A DNA stretch of 43,641 nt, taken from positions 1 to 43,641 of the forward strand of contig JADZEI010000090.1 in the NCBI GenBank assembly GCA_020850615.1. Direction: 5' to 3'. A program made the translations under genes and the position numbers. Position 1 is the first letter of the stretch, and every line of letters begins with the position of its first letter. The notes under the pieces are model-generated. The model made no database searches. It was given only the letters and a program-made list of their open reading frames with translations, and was not told the DNA's origin. The DNA is from Dehalococcoidia bacterium (lineage in GTDB: Bacteria; Chloroflexota; Dehalococcoidia; Tepidiformales; Tepidiformaceae). This document shows, piece by piece, positions 6,444 to 15,805 of this stretch.

Positions 6444-7015
6444 CAACGCCATCCGCGGCCAAGGGCGCCGCTTCCCCCTACGTCCCTGACTTCGGCGCAG
6501 AGGCCGAGCGGCTCCGCCCGATCGAGCTCCCCCAGGGTCAGGCGGCCTATAAGGTCGTCCTCCCCGGCGTCATCCAGGTCGGCGCCGATACGGTCCTCGC
6601 CATGAGCCGCAAGAGCTCCCTCTGGCCCATGACCTTCGGCCTCGCCTGCTGCGCCATCGAGATGATCGCCACCTTCATGGCCAACCACGACCTCGACCGC
6701 TTCGGCATCGTCCCCTGGGCCAGCCCCCGCCAGAGCGACGTCATGATCGTCTCCGGCACCGTCACCAAGAAGATGGCCCCGGCGATCAAGCTCCTCTACG
6801 AGCAGATGCCGAACCCCAAGTACGTCATCTCCATGGGCGCCTGCGCCACCAACGGCGGCCCCTACACCGAATACGACCGCGTCCTCCAGGGCGTCGACAA
6901 GATCATCCCGGTCGATGTCTACGTCCCGGGCTGCCCGCCGCGCCCCGAATCGCTGCTCGATGGCTTCCTCGCCCTCCAGCGCAAGATCATGGAAGAGAAG
7001 AGGATGGTCGGATGA
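6440..7015 (+). CDS. nuoB: NADH-quinone oxidoreductase subunit B
   Basis: The 191-residue product carries the four ligands of cluster N2, the last iron-sulfur centre before quinone: the tandem Cys70-Cys71 in GLACCAIEM, Cys135 in GACATNGG and Cys165 in GCPPRPE. The N-terminal 35 residues are an Ala/Pro-rich extension. It overlaps nuoA by 4 bases and nuoC by 4 bases, consistent with tight coupling. A second full NuoB is encoded at 24310-24972; the two share the motifs but differ clearly in the stretch between them (here [15 protein letters not shown]). Confidence 0.97.
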   Translation: MTTPSAAKGAASPYVPDFGAEAERLRPIELPQGQAAYKVVLPGVIQVGADTVLAMSRKSSLWPMTFGLACCAIEMIATFMANHDLDRFGIVPWASPRQSDVMIVSGTVTKKMAPAIKLLYEQMPNPKYVISMGACATNGGPYTEYDRVLQGVDKIIPVDVYVPGCPPRPESLLDGFLALQRKIMEEKRMVG

Positions 7016-7563
7016 GCAAGAACCCGGCCAGCCTGCCCTATCCCGTCGGCAGCCAGGTCCCGCATGGCGAGCTGAAGTCGATCATCCAGCGCGTCCTCAA
7101 GGACGTGCCCGTCGAATTCGGCGAAACGAAGACCGACCTCGACGTCATCGTCCAGCCGGCAGATCTCGCGCAGCTCGTCGGCGGCCTCCGCGACCGCAAG
7201 GAGCTCGCCTTCGACTTCCTCCGCAACATCACGGGGGTGGACTACGGCGAAGAGGGCATGGCGCTCAAATACGCGCTCTACTCGTTCACGCACGGCCACG
7301 CCCTCCAGGTGACCGTCCCGCTGCCGCCGGCGCAGGACCCGCACCCGGTCGTGCCGTCGCTCGCCGCGCTCTACCCGGCCGCTGACTGGCACGAGCGCGA
7401 AGCCCACGAGATGTTCGGGATCGACTTCGAAGGCCACCCGAACCTCCGCAACCTCCTCCTCGAAGAGGACCTCCACATCCACCCGCTCCTCAAGGCGCAC
7501 CCGCTCCAGGCAGCGGAGATCCTGCAGGGCATCGAGAGCGGGCCTCCGGGGTTCAAGTTCTGA
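7012..7563 (+). CDS. nuoC: NADH-quinone oxidoreductase subunit C
   Basis: The 183-residue product has the 30-kDa subunit signature near its C-terminus: [19 protein letters not shown]. NuoC stabilises the peripheral arm around NuoB and NuoD and binds no cofactor. It is a separate protein here, not fused to NuoD as in enterobacteria. The ATG overlaps the nuoB stop by 4 bases and the stop overlaps the nuoD ATG (TGATG). Confidence 0.96.
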   Translation: MSKNPASLPYPVGSQVPHGELKSIIQRVLKDVPVEFGETKTDLDVIVQPADLAQLVGGLRDRKELAFDFLRNITGVDYGEEGMALKYALYSFTHGHALQVTVPLPPAQDPHPVVPSLAALYPAADWHEREAHEMFGIDFEGHPNLRNLLLEEDLHIHPLLKAHPLQAAEILQGIESGPPGFKF

Positions 7564-8714
7564 TGAGCATCCACTGGCCAGAAGCACCGAACCTCGTCAG
7601 CGAGGCCGATTTCGACACGGTCGACATGACCATCAACGTCGGCCCCCAGCACCCGGCCACCCACGGCGTGTTCCGCATGGTCCTCACCGTCGACGGCGAA
7701 GTCGTCGTCGATTGCGAGCCCTACATCGGCTACCTCCACCGCGGGCTCGAAAAGCTCAGCGAGCACAACGACTACCGCCAGGCCATGGGCTTCTGGGACC
7801 GCACCGACTACCTCGCCGGGATCACCTGCGAAGTCGCCTACTGCATGGCCGTCGAAAAGCTCTCCGGCATCGCCGTGCCCGAGCGCGCCGAGTACATCCG
7901 CGTCATCATGGCGGAACTCGGCCGGATCAACTCGCACCTCATGTTCCTCGGCGCTTTCGGCACCGACGTCGGCTCCATGGGCACCACCTTCTCCTACGCC
8001 TTCCGCGAACGCGAGAAGGTCTACGACCTCTTCGAAGAGGTCGCGGGCGACCGCCTCTTCCCGACCTACATCCGCGTCGGCGGCGTCTCCATGGACCTGC
8101 CGGACAACTTCGAGCAGCGCTGCCGCTGGGTCCTCAGCGGCGTGCAGCAGGGCCTCGAAGACCTCGACGGCCTCCTCACCGGCAACGAGGTGTTCGTCGA
8201 GCGCTGCCGCGGGCTAGCGCCCATGACCACCGAGCGCGCCATCGCCCTCGGCATCACCGGGCCCATCCTCCGCGCGACGGGCATGCCCTGGGATCTCCGC
8301 CGCGCCGAGCCCTACGGCGTCTATCCCCGCCTCGATTTCGACATCCCCATCGGCCGCAGCGGCGACATCTTCGACCGCTTCTGGGTCCGCATGGCCGAAG
8401 TGCACCAGAGCATCCGGATCATCGAGCAGTGCCTCAAGGACATCCCCAAGGGCGGCCTCGTCCTGAACCCGGACCTGCCCAAGACGCTCCGCATCGACGA
8501 GGGCGAGTGCTACTTCCGCTACGAAGGCACCAAGGGCGAATACGGCGTCTTCGCGCAGTCGAAGGGCGGCAACAAGCCGTACCGGATGAAGCTGCGCTCG
8601 CCCAGCTTCTGCAACCTCTCCGCGCTCCGGGAGATGGTCGTCGGCACCTACGTCGCCGACGCCGTCGTCATCCTCGGGTCGCTCGATATCGTGCTGGGTG
8701 AGGTGGACAAGTAA
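7563..8714 (+). CDS. nuoD: NADH-quinone oxidoreductase subunit D
   Basis: The 383-residue product opens with the 49-kDa subunit signature NVGPQHPATHGVFR and GYLHRGLEKL, which line the quinone pocket facing cluster N2. FRYEGTKGEYGVF and PYRMKLRSPSF near the C-terminus are also typical. The fold derives from [NiFe] hydrogenase large subunits, but the metal-binding cysteines are absent, as expected for complex I. It overlaps nuoC by 1 base and nuoH by 1 base (TAATG). Confidence 0.97.
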   Translation: MSIHWPEAPNLVSEADFDTVDMTINVGPQHPATHGVFRMVLTVDGEVVVDCEPYIGYLHRGLEKLSEHNDYRQAMGFWDRTDYLAGITCEVAYCMAVEKLSGIAVPERAEYIRVIMAELGRINSHLMFLGAFGTDVGSMGTTFSYAFREREKVYDLFEEVAGDRLFPTYIRVGGVSMDLPDNFEQRCRWVLSGVQQGLEDLDGLLTGNEVFVERCRGLAPMTTERAIALGITGPILRATGMPWDLRRAEPYGVYPRLDFDIPIGRSGDIFDRFWVRMAEVHQSIRIIEQCLKDIPKGGLVLNPDLPKTLRIDEGECYFRYEGTKGEYGVFAQSKGGNKPYRMKLRSPSFCNLSALREMVVGTYVADAVVILGSLDIVLGEVDK

Positions 8715-9898
8715 TGTCGTCACTGCCGTTCGCGGACCCGATCTTCGGGATCCCCAGCTGGCTCGATATCATCGTCCGCGTGATCGTCGCGGCCCTCGTG
8801 CTGACGGTCATCGTCATCTACGCCACCTATGGCGAGCGCAAGCTCCTCGGCCGCTTCCAGCAGCGCCTTGGCCCGATGAAAACCGGCCCCTGGGGCCTCT
8901 GGCAGGGCGTCGCCGACGCCGTCAAGCTCGTCGGCAAAGAGGACATCCGCCCCAACAATGCGGACCGCTGGGTGTTCGAATTCGCGCCCTACCTCACCTT
9001 CATCCCCATCTTCGTCACGCTGGTGACGCTCCCCGTGGCCCAGGAGTGGGGCATCCGCAACCTCTCGCTCGGTCTCTTCTTCGTCTTCGCGGTGATGGGC
9101 CTGAACATCGTCGGCATCGTCATGGCCGGCCTCGGCTCGGGTAACAAGTACGCCCTCCTCGGCGGCGTCCGCGCGGCCGCGCAGATGATCAGCTACGAAA
9201 TCCCGCTCGTCATCAGCCTCCTCTCGGTGACCATGGTCGCGGGCACGCTCGACCTGAACCTCATCGCGGCGATGCAGAGCCTGAGCCCGGACGAGGGCCA
9301 GCACGCGCCGTTCATCGCGCTCCAGCCGCTCGCCTTCCTCATCTTCTTCACGGCCATGCTCTCGGAGCTCCACCGCGCGCCCTTCGACATTCCCGTCGCC
9401 GAATCCGAAGTCGTCGGTGGCTACTTCGTCGAGTACTCCGGCATCCGCTGGTCGATGTTCCAGCTCGCGGAATACGCCTCGCTCTTCGCCTGGGCCATCT
9501 TCGGCAGCGTCGTCTTCCTCGGCGGCTGGGCGGTGCCCGGGCCGGATACGTTCAACCTCGGTAGCTGGTGGGGCCCCGACTGGGCCTGGCACGCCGCCTT
9601 CACCATCGTGAAGGCGCTCCTCTGGTTCGTGGTCATCGTCTGGATCCGCGCCACCGTGCCACGCCTCCGCATCGACCAGCTCATGAACTTCTGCTGGAAG
9701 GTCCTCCTCCCGCTCAGCCTCGTCCAGTTCCTCATGACCGGCTTCGCCGTCGTCTACGAGTGGCCCGAGTGGGTCATGGCCATCACCAGCGCCGCCGGCG
9801 CGGCCGTGCTCATCGCCATCATCATCCGGCGGGCGCTCCGCAAGCCGAAGAACACCCTGGTGGGCTCCTACCGCCGGGCGCAGGTGCCTGTCCAATGA
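8714..9898 (+). CDS. nuoH: NADH-quinone oxidoreductase subunit H
   Basis: The 394-residue product has about eight membrane helices. ERKLLGRFQQRLGP and SELHRAPFDIPVAESE are NuoH/ND1 signatures; the second contains the acidic residues of the first proton channel at the quinone chamber. NuoH couples quinone reduction to the membrane arm. The C-terminal tail is short and basic. The stop overlaps the nuoI start by 4 bases. Confidence 0.97.
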   Translation: MSSLPFADPIFGIPSWLDIIVRVIVAALVLTVIVIYATYGERKLLGRFQQRLGPMKTGPWGLWQGVADAVKLVGKEDIRPNNADRWVFEFAPYLTFIPIFVTLVTLPVAQEWGIRNLSLGLFFVFAVMGLNIVGIVMAGLGSGNKYALLGGVRAAAQMISYEIPLVISLLSVTMVAGTLDLNLIAAMQSLSPDEGQHAPFIALQPLAFLIFFTAMLSELHRAPFDIPVAESEVVGGYFVEYSGIRWSMFQLAEYASLFAWAIFGSVVFLGGWAVPGPDTFNLGSWWGPDWAWHAAFTIVKALLWFVVIVWIRATVPRLRIDQLMNFCWKVLLPLSLVQFLMTGFAVVYEWPEWVMAITSAAGAAVLIAIIIRRALRKPKNTLVGSYRRAQVPVQ

Positions 9899-11532
9899 AA
9901 GGTTTGCTCAAAGGCCTCGGCGTGACTGCGAACGTCTTCACGCGCAAGCCGGTCACCATCGAGTACCCCGATACCAAGCACCTGCTCCCCGTCCGGGCCC
10001 GCAGCTTCCCCGTTCTCACCTGGGACTTCGACCACGACGAGCCCTTCTGCACCGGCTGCAACGTCTGCGTCCGCAACTGCCCGGTCGACTGCATGACCGC
10101 GACGATGCAGGACAACCCGAAGTACACCGAGGGCACCAGCAACCGCCGCAAGCTCGTCGAGAAGTTCTGGATCGACTACGGCCGCTGCATGCGCTGCAAC
10201 ATCTGCGTCGAAGTCTGCCCCTTCGAAGCGATCGTGATGGACAACAACTGGACCGGCCACGAGCACGCGTCCTTCGACCGCCGCGACCTCCACATGGACC
10301 TCGATGAGCTCCTCCGGCCCAGCCGCACCGGCTCGCTCGAAGTGCCGTTCCGCCCGCAGGACAACATCGAGCTGATCGAGAAGCAGGTGAAGGGCGAGGA
10401 GCTCCCCGAGGAGACGTTCAAGGGCGCCCGGCCGCCGGCCCGCCAGGCCCAGTTCGAGCGCGTCGCCCGCGGCGAGCCGGCCGCCATCCAGGAGCGCGAG
10501 CCGGAGAAGCCGAAGGCCACCGCCGCCACGGCTGCCGCGGCTGCTGCCGGTGGCGAAGTGGAGATCCTCTCCGAATCGAAGATCCGCGCCAAGCGCATGC
10601 GCGCCGAACGCACCGCGAAGGAGCACCAGGACCGCGGCGAAGCCGTCCCGGCCGAGGTCCTCGCGGACATCGAGAAGTACCGCAACATGAAGCCGGGCGT
10701 GCCCTACACCCCCGGCGGCGCGGCTGCCGGCGGCGGCATGGGTACCGGCGAAGTCCTCACCGGCACCAACCCCGATGGCTCGATGCGCTTCCCGCCGGGC
10801 GTCGGCACCGGTCCCAAGGGCGACCCGAACTCGCCCGAAAAGGTGAAAGCCAAGCGCATGCGCGCCGAGCGCAAGGCGAAGGAAGCCACCGACGCCGGCG
10901 AGCCGATCCCGGACGACGTCGCGCAGACGCTCTACGACCTCGGCTCGGACCTCGCCCCGAACGGCACCATCTGGGCCACGCTCGCGGGCCCCGCGGGTGG
11001 CAGCGGTGGCGGTGGCGGCATCTCCCTCGGCGGCACGAACACCGATGGCTCGATGCGCTTCCCGCCCGGCATCGGCACCGGCCCCAAGGGCGACCCCAAC
11101 TCGCCCGAAAAGGTGAAGGCGAAGCGCATGCGCGCCGAGCGCAAGGCGAAGGAAGCCACCGACGCCGGCGAGCCCATCCCCGACGATGTCGCCGAGACGC
11201 TCTACGCGATGGGCTCGGACCTGGCCCCCGGCGGCTCCATCTGGGTGAAGGAGCTCGGTGAAGGCGCCCCCGGCGAGCCCATGGCCGCGCCCGCCGGCGG
11301 CGGAGCTGCTGCGGCGCCCGGCGCTGCGGCCCCGGCCGGCGGCGGCATGACCTTCCCGCCCGGCATCGGCACCGGCCCCAAGGGCGACCCCAATAGCTAC
11401 GAAAAGGTCCGCGCGAAGCGCATGCGCGCCGAACGCAAGGCGATGGAGGCCCAGGACAAGGGCGAACCGATTCCAGACGACGTCATTGCAACCCTGCGCG
11501 AGCTGGGCAGCCCGATGGCGGGAGGGCAGTAA
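9895..11532 (+). CDS. nuoI: NADH-quinone oxidoreductase subunit I with long repeat-bearing C-terminal extension
   Basis: The product has 545 residues; NuoI is normally about 160-230. Residues 1-130 are a standard ferredoxin-like domain with two 4Fe-4S sites (Cys52, 55, 58, 62 and Cys98, 101, 104, 108) that pass electrons to NuoB. After an acidic linker and an Ala run (about 205-220) come four copies of a basic helix plus a GEP.PDDV..TL segment, at about 227-265, 315-355, 405-445 and 503-540. Copies 2 and 3 lie in near-identical 90-residue units (291-380 and 381-470) that begin TN.DGSMRFPPG.GTGPKGD. Gly/Ala/Pro-rich stretches join the units. The repeats carry no cysteine and no family is recognised. 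They could be a docking platform for an acidic electron donor in place of the missing NuoEFG; that is inference. The frame is open throughout and stays in register with nuoJ. Confidence 0.93.
   Translation: MKGLLKGLGVTANVFTRKPVTIEYPDTKHLLPVRARSFPVLTWDFDHDEPFCTGCNVCVRNCPVDCMTATMQDNPKYTEGTSNRRKLVEKFWIDYGRCMRCNICVEVCPFEAIVMDNNWTGHEHASFDRRDLHMDLDELLRPSRTGSLEVPFRPQDNIELIEKQVKGEELPEETFKGARPPARQAQFERVARGEPAAIQEREPEKPKATAATAAAAAAGGEVEILSESKIRAKRMRAERTAKEHQDRGEAVPAEVLADIEKYRNMKPGVPYTPGGAAAGGGMGTGEVLTGTNPDGSMRFPPGVGTGPKGDPNSPEKVKAKRMRAERKAKEATDAGEPIPDDVAQTLYDLGSDLAPNGTIWATLAGPAGGSGGGGGISLGGTNTDGSMRFPPGIGTGPKGDPNSPEKVKAKRMRAERKAKEATDAGEPIPDDVAETLYAMGSDLAPGGSIWVKELGEGAPGEPMAAPAGGGAAAAPGAAAPAGGGMTFPPGIGTGPKGDPNSYEKVRAKRMRAERKAMEAQDKGEPIPDDVIATLRELGSPMAGGQ
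10765..11304 (+). repeat. Two 270-bp in-frame direct repeats inside nuoI
   Basis: Units 10765-11034 and 11035-11304 encode NuoI residues 291-380 and 381-470. The first about 190 bp differ at few, mostly third-codon, positions; the ends diverge in Gly/Ala-rich linker. This shows recent in-frame duplication with purifying selection on the protein. Confidence 0.85.
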
Positions 11533-11535
11533 GCC

Positions 11536-12036
11536 ATGGCCACCGAAGTCCTCTGGTGGATCTTCGCGGTCGCGATTGTGGTGACCTCGGCCGGCGTCGT
11601 GCTGTCCGGCTCCGTCATCCACTCCGCGATCTGGCTGATCCTCAGCCTCGCCGGGATCGGCGCGATGTACCTCTTCCTCACGGTCGAGTTCCTCGCGCTC
11701 GTCCAGTTCCTTATCTATGGCGGCGCGGTCACCGTGCTCATACTCCTCGCGCTCATGCTCACCCGCATGGGCGCCGGCGGGAAACCGGACCGCGTGACCG
11801 GCGGCCAGGCGCCCTTCGCCGCGCTCGTCGGCGCCGGTCTCTTCGTCGTCCTCTTCGGCGTTGTCATCGGCACCGACTGGGGCGACGTTCCGGATGCGCC
11901 TTCGAACATCCCCATCGAAGCGATTAGCGACGTGCTCTTCAGGGAGTTCGGCGCACCCTTCGTGATCGCCTCCGTCCTGTTGCTGGTAGCCCTCGTCGGG
12001 GCCATCATCCTTGCCCGGCAAGAGGAGGGCGACTAA
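11536..12036 (+). CDS. nuoJ: NADH-quinone oxidoreductase subunit J
   Basis: The 166-residue product has five hydrophobic segments and the ND6-type core LTVEFLALVQFLIYGGAVTVL, where a pi-bulge helix gates water access in known structures. It starts 3 bases after the nuoI stop, with GGAGGG about 9 bases upstream. Length and layout are normal. Confidence 0.95.
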   Translation: MATEVLWWIFAVAIVVTSAGVVLSGSVIHSAIWLILSLAGIGAMYLFLTVEFLALVQFLIYGGAVTVLILLALMLTRMGAGGKPDRVTGGQAPFAALVGAGLFVVLFGVVIGTDWGDVPDAPSNIPIEAISDVLFREFGAPFVIASVLLLVALVGAIILARQEEGD

Positions 12037-12039
12037 GCC

Positions 12040-12348
12040 ATGGTGCCGATGGAGAACTACCTCATCCTCAGCGCCATCGTCTTCTCGCTGGGGGTCTACG
12101 GAGTGCTGGCGCGGCGCAACGCCGTCCTGGTGCTCATGAGCGTCGAGCTCATGCTGAACGCGGTCAGCCTCAACTTCATCGCGTTCGCCACCTATCTCGA
12201 CCCGGATCGGATTCTCGGCGCCATCTTCGCCGTGTTCGTCATCACCGTCGCCGCCGCCGAAGTGGGCCTCGCGCTCGCCATCGTCATCCGGTTGTTCCGC
12301 AGCCGGTCGACCAGCAACGTCGACGAAGCAGCCATCCTGAAGTGGTAG
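12040..12348 (+). CDS. nuoK: NADH-quinone oxidoreductase subunit K
   Basis: The 102-residue product has three membrane helices with the two conserved glutamates of the ND4L fold, in SVELMLNAVSLNF and AAAEVGLALAI, part of the E-channel. The ATG at 12040 follows nuoJ by 3 bases; a second ATG at 12049 (MENYLILS) matches relatives better and may be the true start, with GGAGGG further upstream. Confidence 0.95.
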   Translation: MVPMENYLILSAIVFSLGVYGVLARRNAVLVLMSVELMLNAVSLNFIAFATYLDPDRILGAIFAVFVITVAAAEVGLALAIVIRLFRSRSTSNVDEAAILKW

Positions 12349-12366
12349 AAGGGGTCTAGCGCAAGC

Positions 12367-14289
12367 ATGGGAGCTGAACAGGCCTATCTGCTCGCCGCAG
12401 TCCCGGCGGGCATGTTCTTGGTGCTTGCCCTCTTCGGGCGGTACATGCCGCGCGGCGGCGACTTCCTCGGCGTGCTCGCCATCGGCACGTCGTTCGTCCT
12501 CTTCTTCTTCGTCCTCGTGGACTTCCTCGACTTCTACAACTTCGAAGAGCACCACGTCGCCATAACGAAGACCATCGAATGGGCGCGCATCGGGCCCCCG
12601 GGCGGCGGCTGGGACCTCCGCTTCGGCACCTACGTCGACCCCATGACGATCGTCATGTTCGGCGTCATCACCAGCGTCGCCCTGATGGTGAACATCTTCT
12701 CCATCGGCTACATGAAGAACGAACCGCGCTACTGGTGGTTCTTCGCCGTCCTCCAGCTCTTCGCCGCCTCGATGCTCATGCTCGTGATGGCGGACAACCT
12801 CCTCCTCCTGCTCATCTCCTGGGAGCTGGTCGGCGTCTGTTCCTTCCTCCTCATCGGCTTCTACTGGGAAAAGCGCAGCGCGACAGAAGCCGCGAAGAAA
12901 GCGTTCATCACCACCCGCACCGGCGATGTCGGCCTGATGATCGGCATCATCCTGCTCTACCGCGAAGCCGGCACCTTCAACATCCAGGAAATCATCCACA
13001 TGGCCGAAGCGGGCGAGATCGGCGGAACCTCGCTCTTCGTCACCATGGCCTTCCTCTTCCTCGGTGCGATGGGCAAGAGCGCCCAGGTCCCCTTCCACGT
13101 CTGGCTCCCCGACGCGATGGAAGGCCCGACGCCCGTTTCCGCGCTCATCCACGCGGCCACCATGGTCGTCGCCGGCGTCTACCTCACCGCCCGCATGCTC
13201 CCGGTGTACGCCGAAGCCGATGGCATGCTACTCATCATCACGCTCGTCGGCCTGACCACCGCGCTCGTCACCGGCTTCATCGCCATCACGCAGACCGACA
13301 TCAAGAAGGTGCTCGCCTACTCCACGGTGGGCCAGCTCGGGTTCATGTTCGTCGCGCTCGGCACGGGCCACCCCACCGCGGCGATGTTCCATCTCATGAC
13401 CCACGCTTTCTTCAAGGCGCTCCTCTTCCTCGGCAGCGGCTCGGTCATCCACGCCACCCACCACCACCAGGAGATGGACGACCTCGGCGGCCTCTGGAAG
13501 AAGATGCCAATCACCGGCACCACCTTCCTCATCGGCTGCGTCGCGCTCTCCGGCCTGGCGCCGCTCGCCGGCTTCTGGTCGAAGGACGAGATCTTTGCCG
13601 AGACGCTCGACAAGTGGGGCTGGACGGTCATCCCGCTCGGGATCGCTGCCATCTTCACCGCCTTCTACAGCACGCGGCTCTTCATCCGCACGTTCATGGG
13701 CCAGCCGCGCAACAAGCACGTCTACGAGCACACCCACGAATCGAATGCCCTCATGACCGGCCCGCTCCTCTTCCTCGCGGCGCTGGCCCTGGTCTCGGGC
13801 TTCTTCGTCTTCGATGGCGTGGCGGAGGCGATCGGCTTCCCCGGCGGCATCGGCGCCTTCGTCTTCTCCCACGAGCCACACCACTTCGGCCTGGGCGATA
13901 TCGACTGGCCGCTCGCCGCCGCCTCGACCGGCATGTCCATCGTGGGCATCTTCTTCGGCGCATGGCTCTACTGGGGCAACAGGCTGGCGAAGTCCACCCG
14001 CATCGCCGAAGCGCAGCCGGGCGTCTACCAGCTGCTCAAGAACAAGTTCTACTTCGATGAGCTCTACCAGTGGTTCATCGACAAGGCGGTCCTCGGCTTC
14101 TCGTTCCTGACGAGCTGGTTCGACCGCTACGTGGTAAACGACACCGGTGTCGATGGTTCAGCCCAGCTGACCGGCTACACGGGTTCGGTGTTGAAGTACA
14201 TCCAGACCGGCCGCCTGCCGAACTACGCCATGGGCATCGCCCTCGGCGTGCTCACGCTCGCGCTCGCCGGCCTGGCGGTGAGGGGCTAA
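12367..14289 (+). CDS. nuoL: NADH-quinone oxidoreductase subunit L
   Basis: The 640-residue antiporter-like subunit lies at the far end of the membrane arm. SWELVGVCSFLLIGFYW carries the conserved channel Glu; GKSAQVPFHVWLPDAMEGPTP and HAATMVVAGVYL are classic ND5 motifs containing the Lys of the proton path. The C-terminal part (about 540-640) has the amphipathic segment and final helix that run along the arm. It starts 18 bases after nuoK with AAGGGG upstream. Confidence 0.97.
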   Translation: MGAEQAYLLAAVPAGMFLVLALFGRYMPRGGDFLGVLAIGTSFVLFFFVLVDFLDFYNFEEHHVAITKTIEWARIGPPGGGWDLRFGTYVDPMTIVMFGVITSVALMVNIFSIGYMKNEPRYWWFFAVLQLFAASMLMLVMADNLLLLLISWELVGVCSFLLIGFYWEKRSATEAAKKAFITTRTGDVGLMIGIILLYREAGTFNIQEIIHMAEAGEIGGTSLFVTMAFLFLGAMGKSAQVPFHVWLPDAMEGPTPVSALIHAATMVVAGVYLTARMLPVYAEADGMLLIITLVGLTTALVTGFIAITQTDIKKVLAYSTVGQLGFMFVALGTGHPTAAMFHLMTHAFFKALLFLGSGSVIHATHHHQEMDDLGGLWKKMPITGTTFLIGCVALSGLAPLAGFWSKDEIFAETLDKWGWTVIPLGIAAIFTAFYSTRLFIRTFMGQPRNKHVYEHTHESNALMTGPLLFLAALALVSGFFVFDGVAEAIGFPGGIGAFVFSHEPHHFGLGDIDWPLAAASTGMSIVGIFFGAWLYWGNRLAKSTRIAEAQPGVYQLLKNKFYFDELYQWFIDKAVLGFSFLTSWFDRYVVNDTGVDGSAQLTGYTGSVLKYIQTGRLPNYAMGIALGVLTLALAGLAVRG

Positions 14290-14292
14290 CCG

Positions 14293-15804
14293 ATGACCTT
14301 CGATGAGGGCCAGGGCTACGTAGTCCTCGCCACCCTGCTGGCGCCGCTGGTCGCCATGACCATCCTCCTGTTCGTCCCGGGCGACCGCAAGGACGTGGTC
14401 CGCTACGTCAGCGGCTTCTTCGGCGCCGTCATGCTCGCCCTTTCGATCTACATCTTCGTCGCCTTCCAGTTCGGCGACGGCGCCTCATCGATCCAGATGC
14501 AGCTCCGCTGGGACTGGATAGAGAACACCGCCTTCCTCGGCGAAGACGGCATCCAGCTCTACCTCGGCGTCGACGGCATCTCCGCCGCGATGGCGCTGCT
14601 CACCGGCATCGTCGCCTTTGCCGGCACCCTCGCCGCCTCCAAGCTCGACTACCGCACGAAGGACTTCTTCATCCTCTACTGGGCGCTCGTCGGCGGTGTC
14701 TACGGCACGTTCTTCGCGCTCGACCTGTTCTTCTTCTTCTTCTTCTACGAGCTGGCGGTCATGCCGCTCTACCTGCTCATCGGCGTCTGGGGTTCCACGC
14801 GCAAGGAATACGGCGCGATGAAGCTGACCCTGATGCTGGTCGCCGGCTCCGTCCTCATCTGGGTCGGCATCTTCGCCACCGTCCACGAAGCCGGGCTCGG
14901 CACGTTCAACATGCCCGCCCTCTGGGCCGCCGGCCAGGACGGCACCCTCGACCCGACCTTCCAGAAGACGTTCTTCCCGTTCTTCGTCATCGGCTGTGGC
15001 GTGCTCGCCGCGCTCTGGCCGTTCCACACCTGGTCGCCCGACGGCCACATGTCCGCCCCGACCGCGGTCTCGATGGTCCACGCCGGCGTGCTGATGAAGC
15101 TCGGCGCCTTCGGCATCATCCGCCTCGGCATCCAGATGCTCCCCGAAGGCGCGGAGTTCTGGATGCCCGGCCTGATGGTCCTCGGCACCATCGGCGCGGT
15201 CTACGGCGCGGTCGCCGCGCTCACCCAGCGCGACTTCAAGCTCATCTCCGGCTACAGCTCCGTCAGCCACATGGGCTACGTGCTCATGGGCCTCGCCACC
15301 ATGAACTCGATCGGCATCACCGGCGCGGTCATGCAGATGTTCAGCCACGGCGTCATGACGGCCCTCGTCTTCCTCATGATTGGCGCGCTCTACGACCAGG
15401 CCCACACCCGCGACCTGAAGGACTTCGGCGGCCTGGGCAAGGTCATGCCGATGTGGGTGGTGTTCTACACCATCGCGGGCCTCGCCAACGTCGGCTTACC
15501 GGGCCTCTCCGGGTTCACCGCCGAGTTCCACATCTTCGTGGGCACGTTCAAGACCTACCCGCTCTTCGGCGGCCTCGCGGTCTTCGCCGCCGCCCTGGCA
15601 GCTGCCTACATGCTCCGCATGTTCTCGATCGTCTTCTTCGGCCCGTTCAACCCCCGCTGGAGCGACCTCAAGGACCTGACACCGCTCGAACGCATGTCCG
15701 GCGCCTTACTCATCGGCTCGATCGTCATCATGGGCGTCTGGTGGGCCCCCTTCGTGGACCGCATCGGCTTTAGCGTCGAGCAACTCCCGCGGATGGTGAG
15801 CTGA
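14293..15804 (+). CDS. nuoM: NADH-quinone oxidoreductase subunit M
   Basis: The 503-residue product is the ND4-type proton channel. FYELAVMPLYLLIGVWG carries the channel Glu, and LWPFHTWSPDGHMSAPTAVS and HAGVLMKLGAFGI match the conserved core. About fourteen helices are expected. GAGGGG lies 8 bases before the ATG, and the start follows the nuoL stop by 3 bases. Confidence 0.97.
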   Translation: MTFDEGQGYVVLATLLAPLVAMTILLFVPGDRKDVVRYVSGFFGAVMLALSIYIFVAFQFGDGASSIQMQLRWDWIENTAFLGEDGIQLYLGVDGISAAMALLTGIVAFAGTLAASKLDYRTKDFFILYWALVGGVYGTFFALDLFFFFFFYELAVMPLYLLIGVWGSTRKEYGAMKLTLMLVAGSVLIWVGIFATVHEAGLGTFNMPALWAAGQDGTLDPTFQKTFFPFFVIGCGVLAALWPFHTWSPDGHMSAPTAVSMVHAGVLMKLGAFGIIRLGIQMLPEGAEFWMPGLMVLGTIGAVYGAVAALTQRDFKLISGYSSVSHMGYVLMGLATMNSIGITGAVMQMFSHGVMTALVFLMIGALYDQAHTRDLKDFGGLGKVMPMWVVFYTIAGLANVGLPGLSGFTAEFHIFVGTFKTYPLFGGLAVFAAALAAAYMLRMFSIVFFGPFNPRWSDLKDLTPLERMSGALLIGSIVIMGVWWAPFVDRIGFSVEQLPRMVS

Positions 15805-15805
15805 T

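Noticed and set aside
9868-13152. Minus-strand open frame of over 1000 codons antisense to nuoH end through nuoL
   Set aside because: The sense frames encode well-conserved complex I subunits; the antisense product is low-complexity Asp/Glu/Arg/His sequence typical of high-GC shadow frames.
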